A stretch of 64,000 nucleotides of DNA, from contig NZ_JBHSMG010000006.1 in assembly GCF_042655435.1 (NCBI RefSeq), forward strand, positions 36,465 through 100,464. Reading direction: 5' to 3'. Numbering within the stretch: position 1 is the first letter of the stretch; each line of letters starts with the position of its first letter. The notes below the pieces were generated by a model. It made no database searches. It worked only from the letters and a program-made list of their open reading frames with translations, and had not been told where the DNA came from. The DNA comes from Lysinimonas soli. Its GTDB lineage: Bacteria; Actinomycetota; Actinomycetes; Actinomycetales; Microbacteriaceae. Shown here piece after piece: positions 15,881 through 24,225 of the stretch. The translations under genes and the position numbers were made by a program.

Positions 15881-16372
15881 ATGAACAGTGCTGACGCCCC
15901 GCGGCGCGTGCGATCCCTGCCGAGCTGGCAGCTCAACCAGGCCGCCTCGCGGGGAACCCGGCTCGTCGCCGAACGCGCCGCCGATCTCGGAGTGACCCGC
16001 AGCACCTTCTCGATCCTCGCGGCCCTCGACGAGTTCGGGCCGTCGAGTCAGGCCGAGTTGGGGCGCCGGGTGGGACTCGATCGCAAGGACGTCTCGTCGC
16101 TCGTCGCCGGGCTCGAGGCGGATGGTCTCGTGCGCCGCGGCCCCGATGAGCGCGACGGCCGTCGCAAGCTGCTCGAGATCACCCCTCACGGCCTGGCGAT
16201 GCTGGAGCGACTCGACGGCGCGTTCACAGCGGCGCAGGACGAGCTTCTCGCGGTGCTCTCGATCCGCGACCGCGTCGAGCTGGCCCGCCTGCTGCTGCTG
16301 ATCGCCGACAGCGACACGGCGTCAGCGCCCTCGAATCCCCGTCGGGATCTCGGTCGAGCTCTCCTTGGCTAG
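15881..16372 (+). CDS. MarR family regulator
   Basis: A 163-residue winged-helix regulator. The recognition region is STFSILAALDEFGPSSQAELGRRVGLDRKDVSSLVAGLEADGLVRRGPDERDGRRKLLEITPHG, a standard MarR core with the DxRxxR wing. C-terminal helices (residues 110-148) would form the dimer interface. It is divergent from the NTF2-like gene across a highly symmetrical operator. The effector is unknown. The stop lies only 10 bases before the next coding start, within that gene's leader. Confidence 0.9.
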   Translation: MNSADAPRRVRSLPSWQLNQAASRGTRLVAERAADLGVTRSTFSILAALDEFGPSSQAELGRRVGLDRKDVSSLVAGLEADGLVRRGPDERDGRRKLLEITPHGLAMLERLDGAFTAAQDELLAVLSIRDRVELARLLLLIADSDTASAPSNPRRDLGRALLG

Positions 16373-16375
16373 CCT
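16370..16375 (+). promoter_or_regulatory. -10 box, leaderless type, for the SDR gene at 16,383
   Basis: TAGCCT overlaps the marR stop (TAG) and lies seven bases before the GTG start. Confidence 0.5.
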
Positions 16376-16382
16376 GGATCCC

Positions 16383-17225
16383 GTGGTCGAGAACCCCGTC
16401 ATCCTCATCACCGGTGCCACCGACGGGCTCGGGCGCGCCCTCGCCGACCGGCTCGCCTCGCAGGGGGCGCGGCTCATCCTGCACGGGCGGGACGCCGAAC
16501 GCCTGGCGACCGTGGCCGACGAGATCGCGGCATCCGGAGCCGAGCGCCCGCGGGCGGTGCTCGCCGACCTGGCCGATCTGGCGCAGGTGGCCCGGCTCGC
16601 CGAGGACGTCGCCGGCATGACCGACCGGCTCGACGTGCTCGTGAACAACGCAGGCATCGGCTCGGGGGAGCCCGACGGGCGTGAACGCCGGGTCAGCGCC
16701 GACGGCTACGAGCTCCGGTTCGCGGTGAACTACCTGGCGGGCTTCCGGCTGACGCTCGGCCTCATCCCCAGGATGCGGGTCGCACGGTCGGCCGGACCGG
16801 CCCGGATCGTGCTGGTCGCCTCCCTCGGCCAGAACCCGCTCGACTTCGGCGACCTCATGATCACGCACGGCTACTCCGGGCAGCGGGCGTACGGGCAGTC
16901 CAAGCTCGCCCAGATCATGTTCGGCATCGAACTGGCGCACCGGCTGCCGGCCTCCGAGATCACCGTCAACAGCCTGCATCCCGCGACGTACATGCCCACC
17001 AAGATGGTGTTGCGCGAGGTGGGGCACTCGGTCGACACGCTCGAGGCGGGCGTGGATGCCACCGCGCGACTGGCCGCCGATCCGAGCCTCGACGGCAAGA
17101 CCGGCCGCTTCTACGACCGCCAGCGCGAGGCCCAGCCGCACGAGCAGGCCTTCGACCCGGTCGCCCGCCGTGAGCTGTGGCAGCGCAGCCTCGAGCTGAC
17201 CCGCATCCCCGACCCCTTCGCCTGA
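16383..17225 (+). CDS. Short-chain dehydrogenase
   Basis: A 280-residue SDR with TGATDGLGRALADRL at the N-terminus, VLVNNAGIG, VLVASLGQNPLDF and the active site YGQSKLAQI (YxxxK). The layout resembles the retinol-dehydrogenase/WW-oxidoreductase-like group of bacterial SDRs; the substrate is unknown. Start chosen at the GTG at 16,383 because it follows the leaderless -10; a TTG six codons upstream would place the start inside that box. It could form a functional pair with the MarR locus, but separate promoters argue against a simple operon. Confidence 0.83.
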   Translation: MVENPVILITGATDGLGRALADRLASQGARLILHGRDAERLATVADEIAASGAERPRAVLADLADLAQVARLAEDVAGMTDRLDVLVNNAGIGSGEPDGRERRVSADGYELRFAVNYLAGFRLTLGLIPRMRVARSAGPARIVLVASLGQNPLDFGDLMITHGYSGQRAYGQSKLAQIMFGIELAHRLPASEITVNSLHPATYMPTKMVLREVGHSVDTLEAGVDATARLAADPSLDGKTGRFYDRQREAQPHEQAFDPVARRELWQRSLELTRIPDPFA

Positions 17226-17246
17226 GTGCCACCGCCGCGCCACTGT

Positions 17247-17252
17247 TAGCCT
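17247..17252 (+). promoter_or_regulatory. pyrH promoter, -10 box
   Basis: TAGCCT lies about 30 bases before the pyrH ATG, giving a short leader that carries the GGAGG RBS at 17,272. Confidence 0.45.
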
Positions 17253-17283
17253 GGTGCGAGCCAACGCCCGCTGGAGGACAGCC

Positions 17284-18015
17284 ATGACCGATCGCCGACG
17301 CCGTGTACTTCTGAAATTGTCGGGGGAGGCGTTCGGGGGCGGGGCGCTCGGCGTGAATCCGGACATCGTGAGCGGCATCGCCAAGGAGATCGCCGAGGCC
17401 GCGCCGAAAGACCCCGATGACCCCGAAGGCGTCGAGATCGCGGTCGTCGTCGGTGGCGGCAACTTCTTCCGTGGAGCCGAGCTCAGCCTGCGCGGCATGG
17501 ACCGCGGCCGCGCCGACTACATGGGCATGCTCGGCACCGTGATGAACGCGCTCGCCCTGCAGGACTTCCTCGAGCAGGCCGGCGCGCAGGTGCGCGTGCA
17601 GTCCGCGATCGCGATGACCCAGGTCGCCGAGCCGTACATCCCGCTGCGCGCCGAGCGCCACCTCGAGAAGGGCCGCATCGTCATCTTCGGCGCCGGGGCG
17701 GGGCTGCCCTACTTCTCGACCGACACCGTCAGCGCACAGCGCGCCCTCGAGATCGGCGCGGATGCCGTGCTGGTCGCCAAGAACGGCGTCGACGGCGTCT
17801 ACACGGCCGACCCTCGCACGAACCCGGATGCCGTCAAGCTCGACACCCTCAGCTACCAGGACGCGCTCGTCCAGGGCCTCAAGGTCGTCGACTCGACCGC
17901 GTTCAGCCTGTGCATGGACAACCGGATGCCGATGGTCGTCTTCGGCATGGAGCCGGCCGGCAACATCACCAAGGCCCTGCGCGGCGCCAAGATCGGGACG
18001 CTGGTGACCGCATGA
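17284..18015 (+). CDS. pyrH: UMP kinase
   Basis: A 243-residue bacterial UMP kinase of the amino-acid-kinase fold, which converts UMP to UDP. Motifs are LLKLSGEAFGG, VVVGGGNFFRGAEL, GMLGTVMNALALQD and FGAGAGLPYFSTDTVSAQRALEIGADAVLVAKNGVDGVY. ATG 17,284 was chosen for its GGAGG RBS; an upstream frame extension has no family match. The stop overlaps the next gene (ATGA). Confidence 0.96.
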   Translation: MTDRRRRVLLKLSGEAFGGGALGVNPDIVSGIAKEIAEAAPKDPDDPEGVEIAVVVGGGNFFRGAELSLRGMDRGRADYMGMLGTVMNALALQDFLEQAGAQVRVQSAIAMTQVAEPYIPLRAERHLEKGRIVIFGAGAGLPYFSTDTVSAQRALEIGADAVLVAKNGVDGVYTADPRTNPDAVKLDTLSYQDALVQGLKVVDSTAFSLCMDNRMPMVVFGMEPAGNITKALRGAKIGTLVTA

Positions 18016-18380
18016 GCCAGGACGGCATCCCGACCATCGTGCTGGTGCCCGTGCGCCGCCGCGCCGTCTGGGACATCGCGGTGTCGATCATCGCGCTCGT
18101 GTTCAGCTACGCGGTCTTCTTCATCGGTGCCGTGTTCGCCGTGCTGGGAGCCTCCTTCGCCCAGGACTGCTCGTCGTGCAACACGGGGCCCGCGACCGGA
18201 GGCCTCGTCGGCCTCGCCGCGGCCCTCGCCTTCGTGGCTCTGATCGGCACGATCGCGACGATCGTGCTCCAGGTGTTCCGCCGGCGCACCTGGTGGGTGG
18301 CGGCGGCGACCCTGCTGGTGGTCATCGTCGGCTGGATCGTCGGTTTCGCGGTCTTCGCGAGCGCCCTCAGCGGTGCCTGA
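18012..18380 (+). CDS. Small membrane protein of unknown function
   Basis: A 122-residue protein starting MSQDGIPTIVLVPVRRRAVWD. It has three hydrophobic spans (about residues 19-42, 55-82 and 92-115). A loop with a paired-cysteine motif, CSSCN, sits between the first two and probably faces outward. It resembles short Microbacteriaceae membrane proteins of the DUF6264 type, but that match is from memory and not firm. It is coupled to pyrH by ATGA and overlaps the next gene by 8 bases. Confidence 0.7.
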   Translation: MSQDGIPTIVLVPVRRRAVWDIAVSIIALVFSYAVFFIGAVFAVLGASFAQDCSSCNTGPATGGLVGLAAALAFVALIGTIATIVLQVFRRRTWWVAAATLLVVIVGWIVGFAVFASALSGA

Positions 18381-19233
18381 GCCGTTCGACGGGCACCTCG
18401 CCGACCGCTACGGCCCCGACGTGCTCGCCTCGGCGCGGGCGGCGGCCGCCGCGCGGGTGACCCCGACGGTGGATGCCACCCCCGACCTCGTCGTCGAACT
18501 GGCGGGCAGCGGCTCGGCGCCCGGCTTCGTCGGCGCCGTCATCCGGGTCGAGAAGGGCACCGTGGAGCTCGAGGACCGCCGCGGCGCACGCCGGGTCTTC
18601 CCGCTCGGCGCCGGGTTCCTGGTCGACGGCCGGCCGGTCGTGCTGCGTGCCCCCGCGGCCGCCGCACCGCGTCCGGGGGAGCTTCGCACGGCATCCGGCT
18701 CGGTGGCCCCGACCTCGACGCGGGCGCGGGTCGCCCGCGCCCACCGGATCTTCGTGGAGGGCCGTCACGACGCCGAACTGGTCGAGAAGGTCTGGGGTAC
18801 CGATCTGCGCGTCGAGGGCGTCGTCGTCGAGTACCTGGAGGGCATCGACCACCTCGCCGAGGTGCTTCGCGAGGTGCAGCCCGGCCCGGAGCGCCGCATC
18901 GGGGTGCTGGTCGACCACCTGGTGCCCGGATCCAAGGAGAGCAGGATCGCCGCGCAGGTGACCGGACCGCACGTGCTGGTCGTCGGGCATCCCTTCGTCG
19001 ACGTCTGGCAGGCGGTGAAGCCGGCGCGGCTCGGCCTCGAGGCCTGGCCGGTGATTCCGCGCGAGGTGGAGTGGAAGCACGGCGTCTGCGCGGCTCTGGG
19101 CTGGTCTCATGACGAGCAGGCGGACATCGCGGCGGCCTGGCAGCGCATCCTGGCGACGGTGCGCGACTACCGCGACCTCGAGCCGTCGGTGCTCGGACGG
19201 GTGGAGGAGCTCATCGACTTCGTGACCGACTGA
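18373..19233 (+). CDS. DUF3097 family protein
   Basis: A 286-residue protein of the actinobacterial DUF3097 family. The N-terminal half is a beta-rich domain (about residues 30-95). The C-terminal half begins with AHRIFVEGRHDAELVEKVWG and IGVLVDHLVPGSKESRI, which resemble TOPRIM-type acidic motifs (Glu in the FVEG motif, Asp in the VDHL motif). A nucleic-acid role is therefore conceivable but unproven. It overlaps the preceding membrane-protein gene and precedes frr. Confidence 0.85.
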   Translation: MPEPFDGHLADRYGPDVLASARAAAAARVTPTVDATPDLVVELAGSGSAPGFVGAVIRVEKGTVELEDRRGARRVFPLGAGFLVDGRPVVLRAPAAAAPRPGELRTASGSVAPTSTRARVARAHRIFVEGRHDAELVEKVWGTDLRVEGVVVEYLEGIDHLAEVLREVQPGPERRIGVLVDHLVPGSKESRIAAQVTGPHVLVVGHPFVDVWQAVKPARLGLEAWPVIPREVEWKHGVCAALGWSHDEQADIAAAWQRILATVRDYRDLEPSVLGRVEELIDFVTD

Positions 19234-19251
19234 CCGCGTCGGCACAGAGGC

Positions 19252-19257
19252 TAGGCT
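19252..19257 (+). promoter_or_regulatory. frr promoter, -10 box
   Basis: TAGGCT lies 30 bases before the frr GTG. The transcript would carry the GAAGGAG RBS. Confidence 0.45.
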
Positions 19258-19287
19258 TTGGCTGACGCTGTTTCGAAGGAGTGTGCC

Positions 19288-19842
19288 GTGATCAGTGACG
19301 TTCTCGCCGAGGCGACGGAGAAGATGAACCGCGCCGTCGAGGTCGCCAAGGAGGACTTCGCGACCGTCCGCACCGGCCGCGCCAATCCCGCGCTCTTCCA
19401 GAAGATCCTCGTGGAGTACTACGGCACGCCGACGCCGCTCGCGCAGCTGGCGAGCCTGCAGAACCCCGAGGCGCGCACCCTCATCGTGACGCCGTACGAC
19501 AAGACCGCCCTCAAAGAGATCGAGAAGGCGATCGTGAGCTTCCCGAACCTGGGCGCGACGCCGACCAACGACGGCACCCTGATCCGGGTCACGATGCCCG
19601 AGCTCACCGAGGAGCGTCGCAAGGAGTACGTCAAGATCGTCCGCGCCAAGGGCGAGGACGCCAAGGTCGCGATCCGCAACGTGCGCCGCAAGGCGAAGGA
19701 CGATCTCGACGCGCTCAGCAAGGAGGTCGGCGAAGACGACATCTCGCGCGCCGAGAAGGAGCTCGACGCCCTGACCAAGTCCCACGTCGACGGCATCGAC
19801 GACGCCTTGAAGCGCAAAGAAGCCGAACTGCTCGAGGTCTGA
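19288..19842 (+). CDS. frr: Ribosome recycling factor
   Basis: A 184-residue RRF, which splits post-termination ribosomes with EF-G. Motifs are TVRTGRANPALFQKILVEYYGTPTPLAQLASL and ARTLIVTPYDKTALKEIEKAI, with the C-terminal KDDLDALSKEVGEDDISRAEKELDALT. The GTG at 19,288 follows a good RBS (GAAGGAG). The stop overlaps the cdsA start (TGATG). Confidence 0.96.
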   Translation: MISDVLAEATEKMNRAVEVAKEDFATVRTGRANPALFQKILVEYYGTPTPLAQLASLQNPEARTLIVTPYDKTALKEIEKAIVSFPNLGATPTNDGTLIRVTMPELTEERRKEYVKIVRAKGEDAKVAIRNVRRKAKDDLDALSKEVGEDDISRAEKELDALTKSHVDGIDDALKRKEAELLEV

Positions 19843-20858
19843 TGGCGACGCCAGACCCGCCCGTGCCGGATCAGCCGACGCCCGAGCGGCCCGCCGGCTC
19901 CTCGGCCCGCAAGCACCCGCCGACCCGCGCCGACTTCGAGGCGAGGGCGCAGGAGGCCCGGGCCGACATCGAGGCCCGCGTCGAGGCCACCCGCGCGCAG
20001 TTCGATGCGACGCAGCAGAAGATCCGGGCGCGCACGGGCCGCAACCTGCTCGCGGCGATCGCCATCGGGGTCGCGCTCGGCGCGGTGTTCGTGGTCAGCC
20101 TCATCATCCTGAAGTGGCTGTTCATCTTCTTCGGCGCCGCTCTGGTCGGGTTCACGGTCTTCGAGCTCGCCAGCGCGCTGCGGCAGGCCGGCCGGGACGT
20201 GCCGCGGGTCGCCTCGACCGTCGTCGGCGTCGCCGTGGTGCCGATCGCCTTCTTCTTCCACGCACAGGGGCTCTGGCTCGCCACGCTGGCCGCGGTGCTG
20301 CTCATCTCGCTCTGGCGCCTGGTCGAACTGGCGCTGCGTCCCAGCCATCGAACCGGAGCCACGGCCGTACTGCTGGACCTGGGCGCCGGAGCGTTCATCC
20401 AGATCTACGTCACCTTCATGGCCGGCTTCTACCTGGTGCTGACCGGATCGGACGGCGGCGAGTGGTGGACGCTGGCCTCGATCGTCATCGTCGTCGCCAC
20501 CGACACGGGCGCCTACGCGAGCGGTCTGCGCTTCGGTCGTCACAAGCTCGCGCCGAACATCAGCCCCGGAAAGACCTGGGAGGGCTTCGCCGGATCGATC
20601 CTGGTCGCGATCGTCGCCGGGGTGCTGCTCGCCGTGCTCATGCTGCACCAGCCGTGGTGGGTCGGGGTCGTCATGGGCGTCCTGCTGGCTCTGGTGGGCA
20701 CAGCGGGCGATCTGACCGAGTCGCTCATCAAGCGCGACATCGGCGTCAAAGACATCTCGAGCTTCCTGCCGGGGCACGGCGGATTCCTCGATCGCCTGGA
20801 CTCGATCCTGCCCTCGGCCGCCGTGGCGTACGCGATCTTCCTGATCGGTACCCACTAG
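19842..20858 (+). CDS. cdsA: Phosphatidate cytidylyltransferase
   Basis: A 338-residue enzyme that makes CDP-diacylglycerol from phosphatidate and CTP in the membrane. A polar, predicted helical N-terminal extension (about 65 residues, rich in EARAQEARADIEAR) precedes six to eight membrane spans. The family signature is LTESLIKRDIGVKDISSFLPGHGGFLDRLDS near the C-terminus, preceded by NISPGKTWEGFAGS. It is translationally coupled to frr. The last two codons and stop lie inside the first copy of a 72-bp tandem repeat. Confidence 0.94.
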   Translation: MATPDPPVPDQPTPERPAGSSARKHPPTRADFEARAQEARADIEARVEATRAQFDATQQKIRARTGRNLLAAIAIGVALGAVFVVSLIILKWLFIFFGAALVGFTVFELASALRQAGRDVPRVASTVVGVAVVPIAFFFHAQGLWLATLAAVLLISLWRLVELALRPSHRTGATAVLLDLGAGAFIQIYVTFMAGFYLVLTGSDGGEWWTLASIVIVVATDTGAYASGLRFGRHKLAPNISPGKTWEGFAGSILVAIVAGVLLAVLMLHQPWWVGVVMGVLLALVGTAGDLTESLIKRDIGVKDISSFLPGHGGFLDRLDSILPSAAVAYAIFLIGTH

Positions 20859-21013
20859 CGCGCCGCCGCTCCTGCGGCGCGTCCGCTCCGCGACACGAGC
20901 GTGGTCGTGTCGCTGTGCTGGGCCCACTAGCACGCCGCCGCTCCTGCGGCGCGTCCGCTCCGCGACACGAGCGTGGTCGTGTCGCTGTGCTGGGCCCACT
21001 AGCACGCCGCCGC
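20851..21013. repeat. 72-bp tandem repeat with terminator-like hairpins
   Basis: Two nearly identical 72-bp units start at 20,851 and 20,923, and a third is truncated after about 19 bases at 20,995. Each unit starts with CCCACTAGC, which includes the cdsA stop in copy 1. Each contains two dyads: CGCCGC/GCGGCG, and CGACACGA/TCGTGTCG with a six-base loop. It acts most simply as a duplicated terminator. Confidence 0.85.
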
Positions 21014-21048
21014 GCGCCGGGTCGGCGGGGACTCAGCATCGCCTCCGG

Positions 21049-21054
21049 TACCAT
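21049..21054 (+). promoter_or_regulatory. -10 box, leaderless type, for the DivIVA-like gene
   Basis: TACCAT lies six bases before the GTG at 21,061. Confidence 0.5.
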
Positions 21055-21060
21055 GGCCCC

Positions 21061-21612
21061 GTGAGTTCGACCTTCCCGCACACCCGCAAGTCGCGCCTCG
21101 GTTACGACGTCGACGAGGTCGAGGAGTTCCTCGAAGACGCCCGACGCGCCTACACGGCCGAACGCAGCGACGCGACCCTCGTGAGCGCCGACACGATCCG
21201 CGACACCGCCTTCACGATGCGCAAGGGCGGCTACTCGCCGACTCACGTGGATGCCGCCCTCGAGCGCCTCGAAGACGCCTTCGCGGCCCGGGAACGCGAT
21301 CGCGCCCTCGCCCAGGCGGGCGACCAGGTCTGGTACGCGCAGGCCAGAAGCGGCGCACAGGCGGTGCTCGATCGCATCGTCCGGCCGCGTGGCAAGCGGT
21401 TCCGTCGCGTGTCGATCTTCACCGTCGGCTACTCCGTGCGCGAGGTCGACGCCCTGACCGACCGGGTCGCCCAGTACTTCCAGAGCGGCAAGCCGCTCAG
21501 CATCGACGACGTGCGCACCTCGGCCTTCCGGGGCCAGCGCGGCGGATACCTCGAGGCCCAGGTCGACATCCTGCTCGACGCGGTGACCCGCGTCATGCTG
21601 GCGGTCCGATAG
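21061..21612 (+). CDS. Double-repeat DivIVA-like protein
   Basis: A 183-residue protein built of two copies of a DivIVA N-domain-like module. The first is GYDVDEVEEFLEDARRAY with IRDTAFTMRKGGYSPTHVDAAL (residues about 14-75). The second is GYSVREVDALTDRVAQYF with VRTSAFRGQRGGYLEAQVDILL (about 122-178). The long C-terminal coiled coil of true DivIVA/Wag31 is missing. It might bind membrane or polar proteins as a compact adaptor; this is inference. It starts with a leaderless GTG. Confidence 0.8.
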   Translation: MSSTFPHTRKSRLGYDVDEVEEFLEDARRAYTAERSDATLVSADTIRDTAFTMRKGGYSPTHVDAALERLEDAFAARERDRALAQAGDQVWYAQARSGAQAVLDRIVRPRGKRFRRVSIFTVGYSVREVDALTDRVAQYFQSGKPLSIDDVRTSAFRGQRGGYLEAQVDILLDAVTRVMLAVR

Positions 21613-21680
21613 CGCGCTCGCGCTCGGAGGAGCGGCATCCCCGCCGGTTCCTCGTCGGGCCCGGGTAGACTCGTGCAACT

Positions 21681-22289
21681 GTGAGCGGCTATCGGCGTCG
21701 GGGGACGCAATATCGGCCATCGGCCGGTACAGCGGCGACCCAACGTCACGTCCGGCGGCCGGGGTCGCTGTCGGTCTTCGCCGCCCTCGCCAGCCTGGGT
21801 CTCGTGCTGGTCACTCTGGCGTCGCCCCATGTGCCCAGCCAGGCGGAGACGCTCGCGTCCGCACCCCACCGCAGCACCCAGAGCTACGCGGTCGGGGAGG
21901 ATCTCGTCGCCGCGGTCAGCCGGGACGGCTACCACATCACCAAGCTCCCGACCGCCCGGCCGGTTCCGGCGGCGGGGATACCCGATCCGGGGACGGCGCA
22001 GGCCATCGCCCTCGAGATGGTCACTGCGCGCGGCTGGCCGTCGACGGAGTTCGACTGCCTGGTACTGCTCTGGAATCGCGAATCGCACTGGAACGTGTAC
22101 TCCTCGAACGCCTCGTCGGGGGCCTACGGGATCCCGCAGGCGGTGCCCGGGAGCAAGATGGCGAGCGTCGGCGCCGACTGGGCCACCAATCCGGCCACGC
22201 AGATCACCTGGGGTCTCGGCTACATCCAGGGGCGGTACGGCACCCCGTGTGGCGCCTGGAACCACAGCCAGAGCTCCGGCTGGTACTGA
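21681..22289 (+). CDS. Secreted lytic-transglycosylase-like protein
   Basis: A 202-residue protein. The basic N-terminus and hydrophobic segment (about residues 29-47) form a signal anchor or signal peptide. The C-terminal domain contains FDCLVLLWNRESHWNVYSSNASSGAYGIPQAVPGSKMAS, GADWATNPATQITWGLGYI and RYGTPCGAW. This is the actinobacterial SLT/aggregation-promoting-factor type, where the Glu of NRESHW is the likely catalytic acid. It should cleave peptidoglycan glycan strands. TAGACT lies nine bases before the GTG. Confidence 0.87.
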   Translation: MSGYRRRGTQYRPSAGTAATQRHVRRPGSLSVFAALASLGLVLVTLASPHVPSQAETLASAPHRSTQSYAVGEDLVAAVSRDGYHITKLPTARPVPAAGIPDPGTAQAIALEMVTARGWPSTEFDCLVLLWNRESHWNVYSSNASSGAYGIPQAVPGSKMASVGADWATNPATQITWGLGYIQGRYGTPCGAWNHSQSSGWY

Positions 22290-22357
22290 GCCCGCACGGC
22301 ACCCGGGTCTGAGCCGCCGCTGAGGAGGCCGCCTCGCACCTCTGGATAACCTGGGGT

Positions 22358-24196
22358 GTGGACTACTCGCTCGTCGCCGTCGGTGGAGTGGTCGTCGTGG
22401 TCGCGGCGGCCGCGTTCTCGAAGCGCCTCGGCATCGCGGCGCCGCTGCTGCTCGTGGTGATCGGCATCGGCTACAGCTACATCCCCGGTGTGCCGCAGAT
22501 CCACGTCGATCCGCATGTGATCCTGGCCGGCGTTCTGCCGCCGCTGCTCTACGGTGCGGCCGTCAACGTGCCGCTGGTCGACTTCCGGCGAAATTTCGGC
22601 AGCATCACGGGGCTGTCGGTGCTGCTCGTGCTCGTCAGCGCGCTGGTGACCGGCTTCGTGCTCTTCGTCATCCTCGAGCGGCTCGACCTCGGTGCGGCGA
22701 TCGCGCTCGGCGCCGTCATCAGCCCGACGGATGTCGTGGCGGCGACCGCGATCGGCAAGCGTCTTGGCCTGCCTCCTCGCCTGCTGTCGATCCTCGAGGG
22801 CGAGGGGCTGGTCAACGACGCGACGGCGCTCGTGCTGCTCAAGAGCGCGGTCGCGGCCATCGGTCTCACCGCGTCGAGCGGATTCAGCCCGTGGGGCTCG
22901 GTCGGCAGCTTCGCCTACTCGGTCGTGGTCGCCCTCGTCGTGGGGATCGTCGTCGGCTTCGTGACCGTGCTGATCCGGCGCCGGCTCAACGACCCTGTGC
23001 TCGACACGGCGATCTCGTTCGCCGTTCCGTTCATCGCGTTCCTTCCCGCCGAGGAACTGAAGGCCTCCGGCGTCATCGCCGTCGTCGCGGCGGGACTCTA
23101 CTCGGGGCACTACGGGCCGCGCTTCCTCAGCCCGCAGTCCCGGTTCTCGGAGCGGTTCAACTGGCGCACCATCCAGTTCGTGCTCGAGAACGGGGTGTTC
23201 CTGCTCATGGGGGCGCAGCTGGCCGGCATCGTCGCCGACGTGCACGTCGAGGAGCTGTCGGCCGACAAGGCGGTCTATCTCGGCCTGCTGCTGGCCGCGA
23301 TCCTGATCGTGCTGCGCTTCGTCTTCGTCTGGCCGTTGCTGGCCGTCGTCCGGCAGGGCGAGGCCCGCCAGGAACTGCGCGTCTCGCAGCTGACACTGCT
23401 CGTGGACCGCCTGCAGGGCGCGGCGATGGGCACGGCGCGTTGGGCGCGGCAGGTGGCGCGGGGGAGAGCGTCCGGCGGTCCCGGTGGCGCGAGCGATGCG
23501 CCGGGACGGCGTAGCCAGGAGCGCGCCGAGAAGCGCCGAGCCGGCTTCGTCCGTCAGGTCGAGCGCCGGCGGAACGACGTCGCACAACTCAAGTCCGAAG
23601 GCTTGAGTTGGCGGGGCGGCGTCGTGCTCGGCTGGGCCGGGATGCGCGGCGTGGTGACCCTGGCGGCCGCGCAGTCGCTGCCCACCTCCACGCCGTACTA
23701 CGAGCAGCTCGTGCTGATCGCCTTCACGGTGGCGATCGTGACCCTGCTCCTGCAGGGCGGAACGCTTCCGCTCGTGATCCGGCTCGTGAAGATCCGCGGG
23801 GCGGATCGGGTCGCCGACCGGCACGAACTCGCGACCCTGCTCGACGAGATGAGCGCGGCGGGTCTCGAGGTGCTCGAGAGCCCGGACTTCGAGTTGCCCG
23901 GCGGCGGTTCGGTCGATCCGGAGATCGTGGAACGGGTGCGCAACGACACCCTGCTGGCGACCCAGTCCGCCTGGGAGCGCGCGGAGCACGCCGACGCCGA
24001 TGACGGCATCCTGAAATCGCCCCATCAGCAGTACCGCGCCCTGCGCCACGAGGTGCTGGCGGCCGAGCGCGCCGTGCTGCTCGACGCCCGCTCGCGCGGC
24101 GCGTACGCCTCGCGCATCATGGAGCGGGCGCAGAGCCTGCTCGATCAGGAGGAGTCGCGGCTCGAGCAGCTCGACAGCGGCGGTCGCACCGAGTGA
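22358..24196 (+). CDS. CPA1-type Na+/H+ antiporter
   Basis: A 612-residue membrane antiporter of the NhaP/NHE group with about twelve spans. The ion-binding motifs AVISPTDVVAATAIGKRLGLP and LEGEGLVNDATALVL are intact, as is WAGMRGVVTLAAAQSLP. An unusual charged, Arg-rich cytoplasmic insert of about 85 residues (332-415) splits two late spans. The 140-residue acidic tail is probably regulatory. It exchanges Na+ or K+ for H+. The start is GTG; TAACCT lies five bases upstream of it. Confidence 0.9.
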   Translation: MDYSLVAVGGVVVVVAAAAFSKRLGIAAPLLLVVIGIGYSYIPGVPQIHVDPHVILAGVLPPLLYGAAVNVPLVDFRRNFGSITGLSVLLVLVSALVTGFVLFVILERLDLGAAIALGAVISPTDVVAATAIGKRLGLPPRLLSILEGEGLVNDATALVLLKSAVAAIGLTASSGFSPWGSVGSFAYSVVVALVVGIVVGFVTVLIRRRLNDPVLDTAISFAVPFIAFLPAEELKASGVIAVVAAGLYSGHYGPRFLSPQSRFSERFNWRTIQFVLENGVFLLMGAQLAGIVADVHVEELSADKAVYLGLLLAAILIVLRFVFVWPLLAVVRQGEARQELRVSQLTLLVDRLQGAAMGTARWARQVARGRASGGPGGASDAPGRRSQERAEKRRAGFVRQVERRRNDVAQLKSEGLSWRGGVVLGWAGMRGVVTLAAAQSLPTSTPYYEQLVLIAFTVAIVTLLLQGGTLPLVIRLVKIRGADRVADRHELATLLDEMSAAGLEVLESPDFELPGGGSVDPEIVERVRNDTLLATQSAWERAEHADADDGILKSPHQQYRALRHEVLAAERAVLLDARSRGAYASRIMERAQSLLDQEESRLEQLDSGGRTE

Positions 24197-24213
24197 GGCC
24201 GGCGGCTCGCGCA

Positions 24214-24219
24214 TAAGCT
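24214..24219 (+). promoter_or_regulatory. -10 box, leaderless type, for the 99-residue protein gene
   Basis: TAAGCT lies six bases before the ATG at 24,226. Confidence 0.5.
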
Positions 24220-24225
24220 GGGAGC

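Noticed and set aside
20851..21013. CRISPR-like spaced repeats
   Set aside because: The 72-bp units are contiguous, with no variable spacers and no cas genes nearby.
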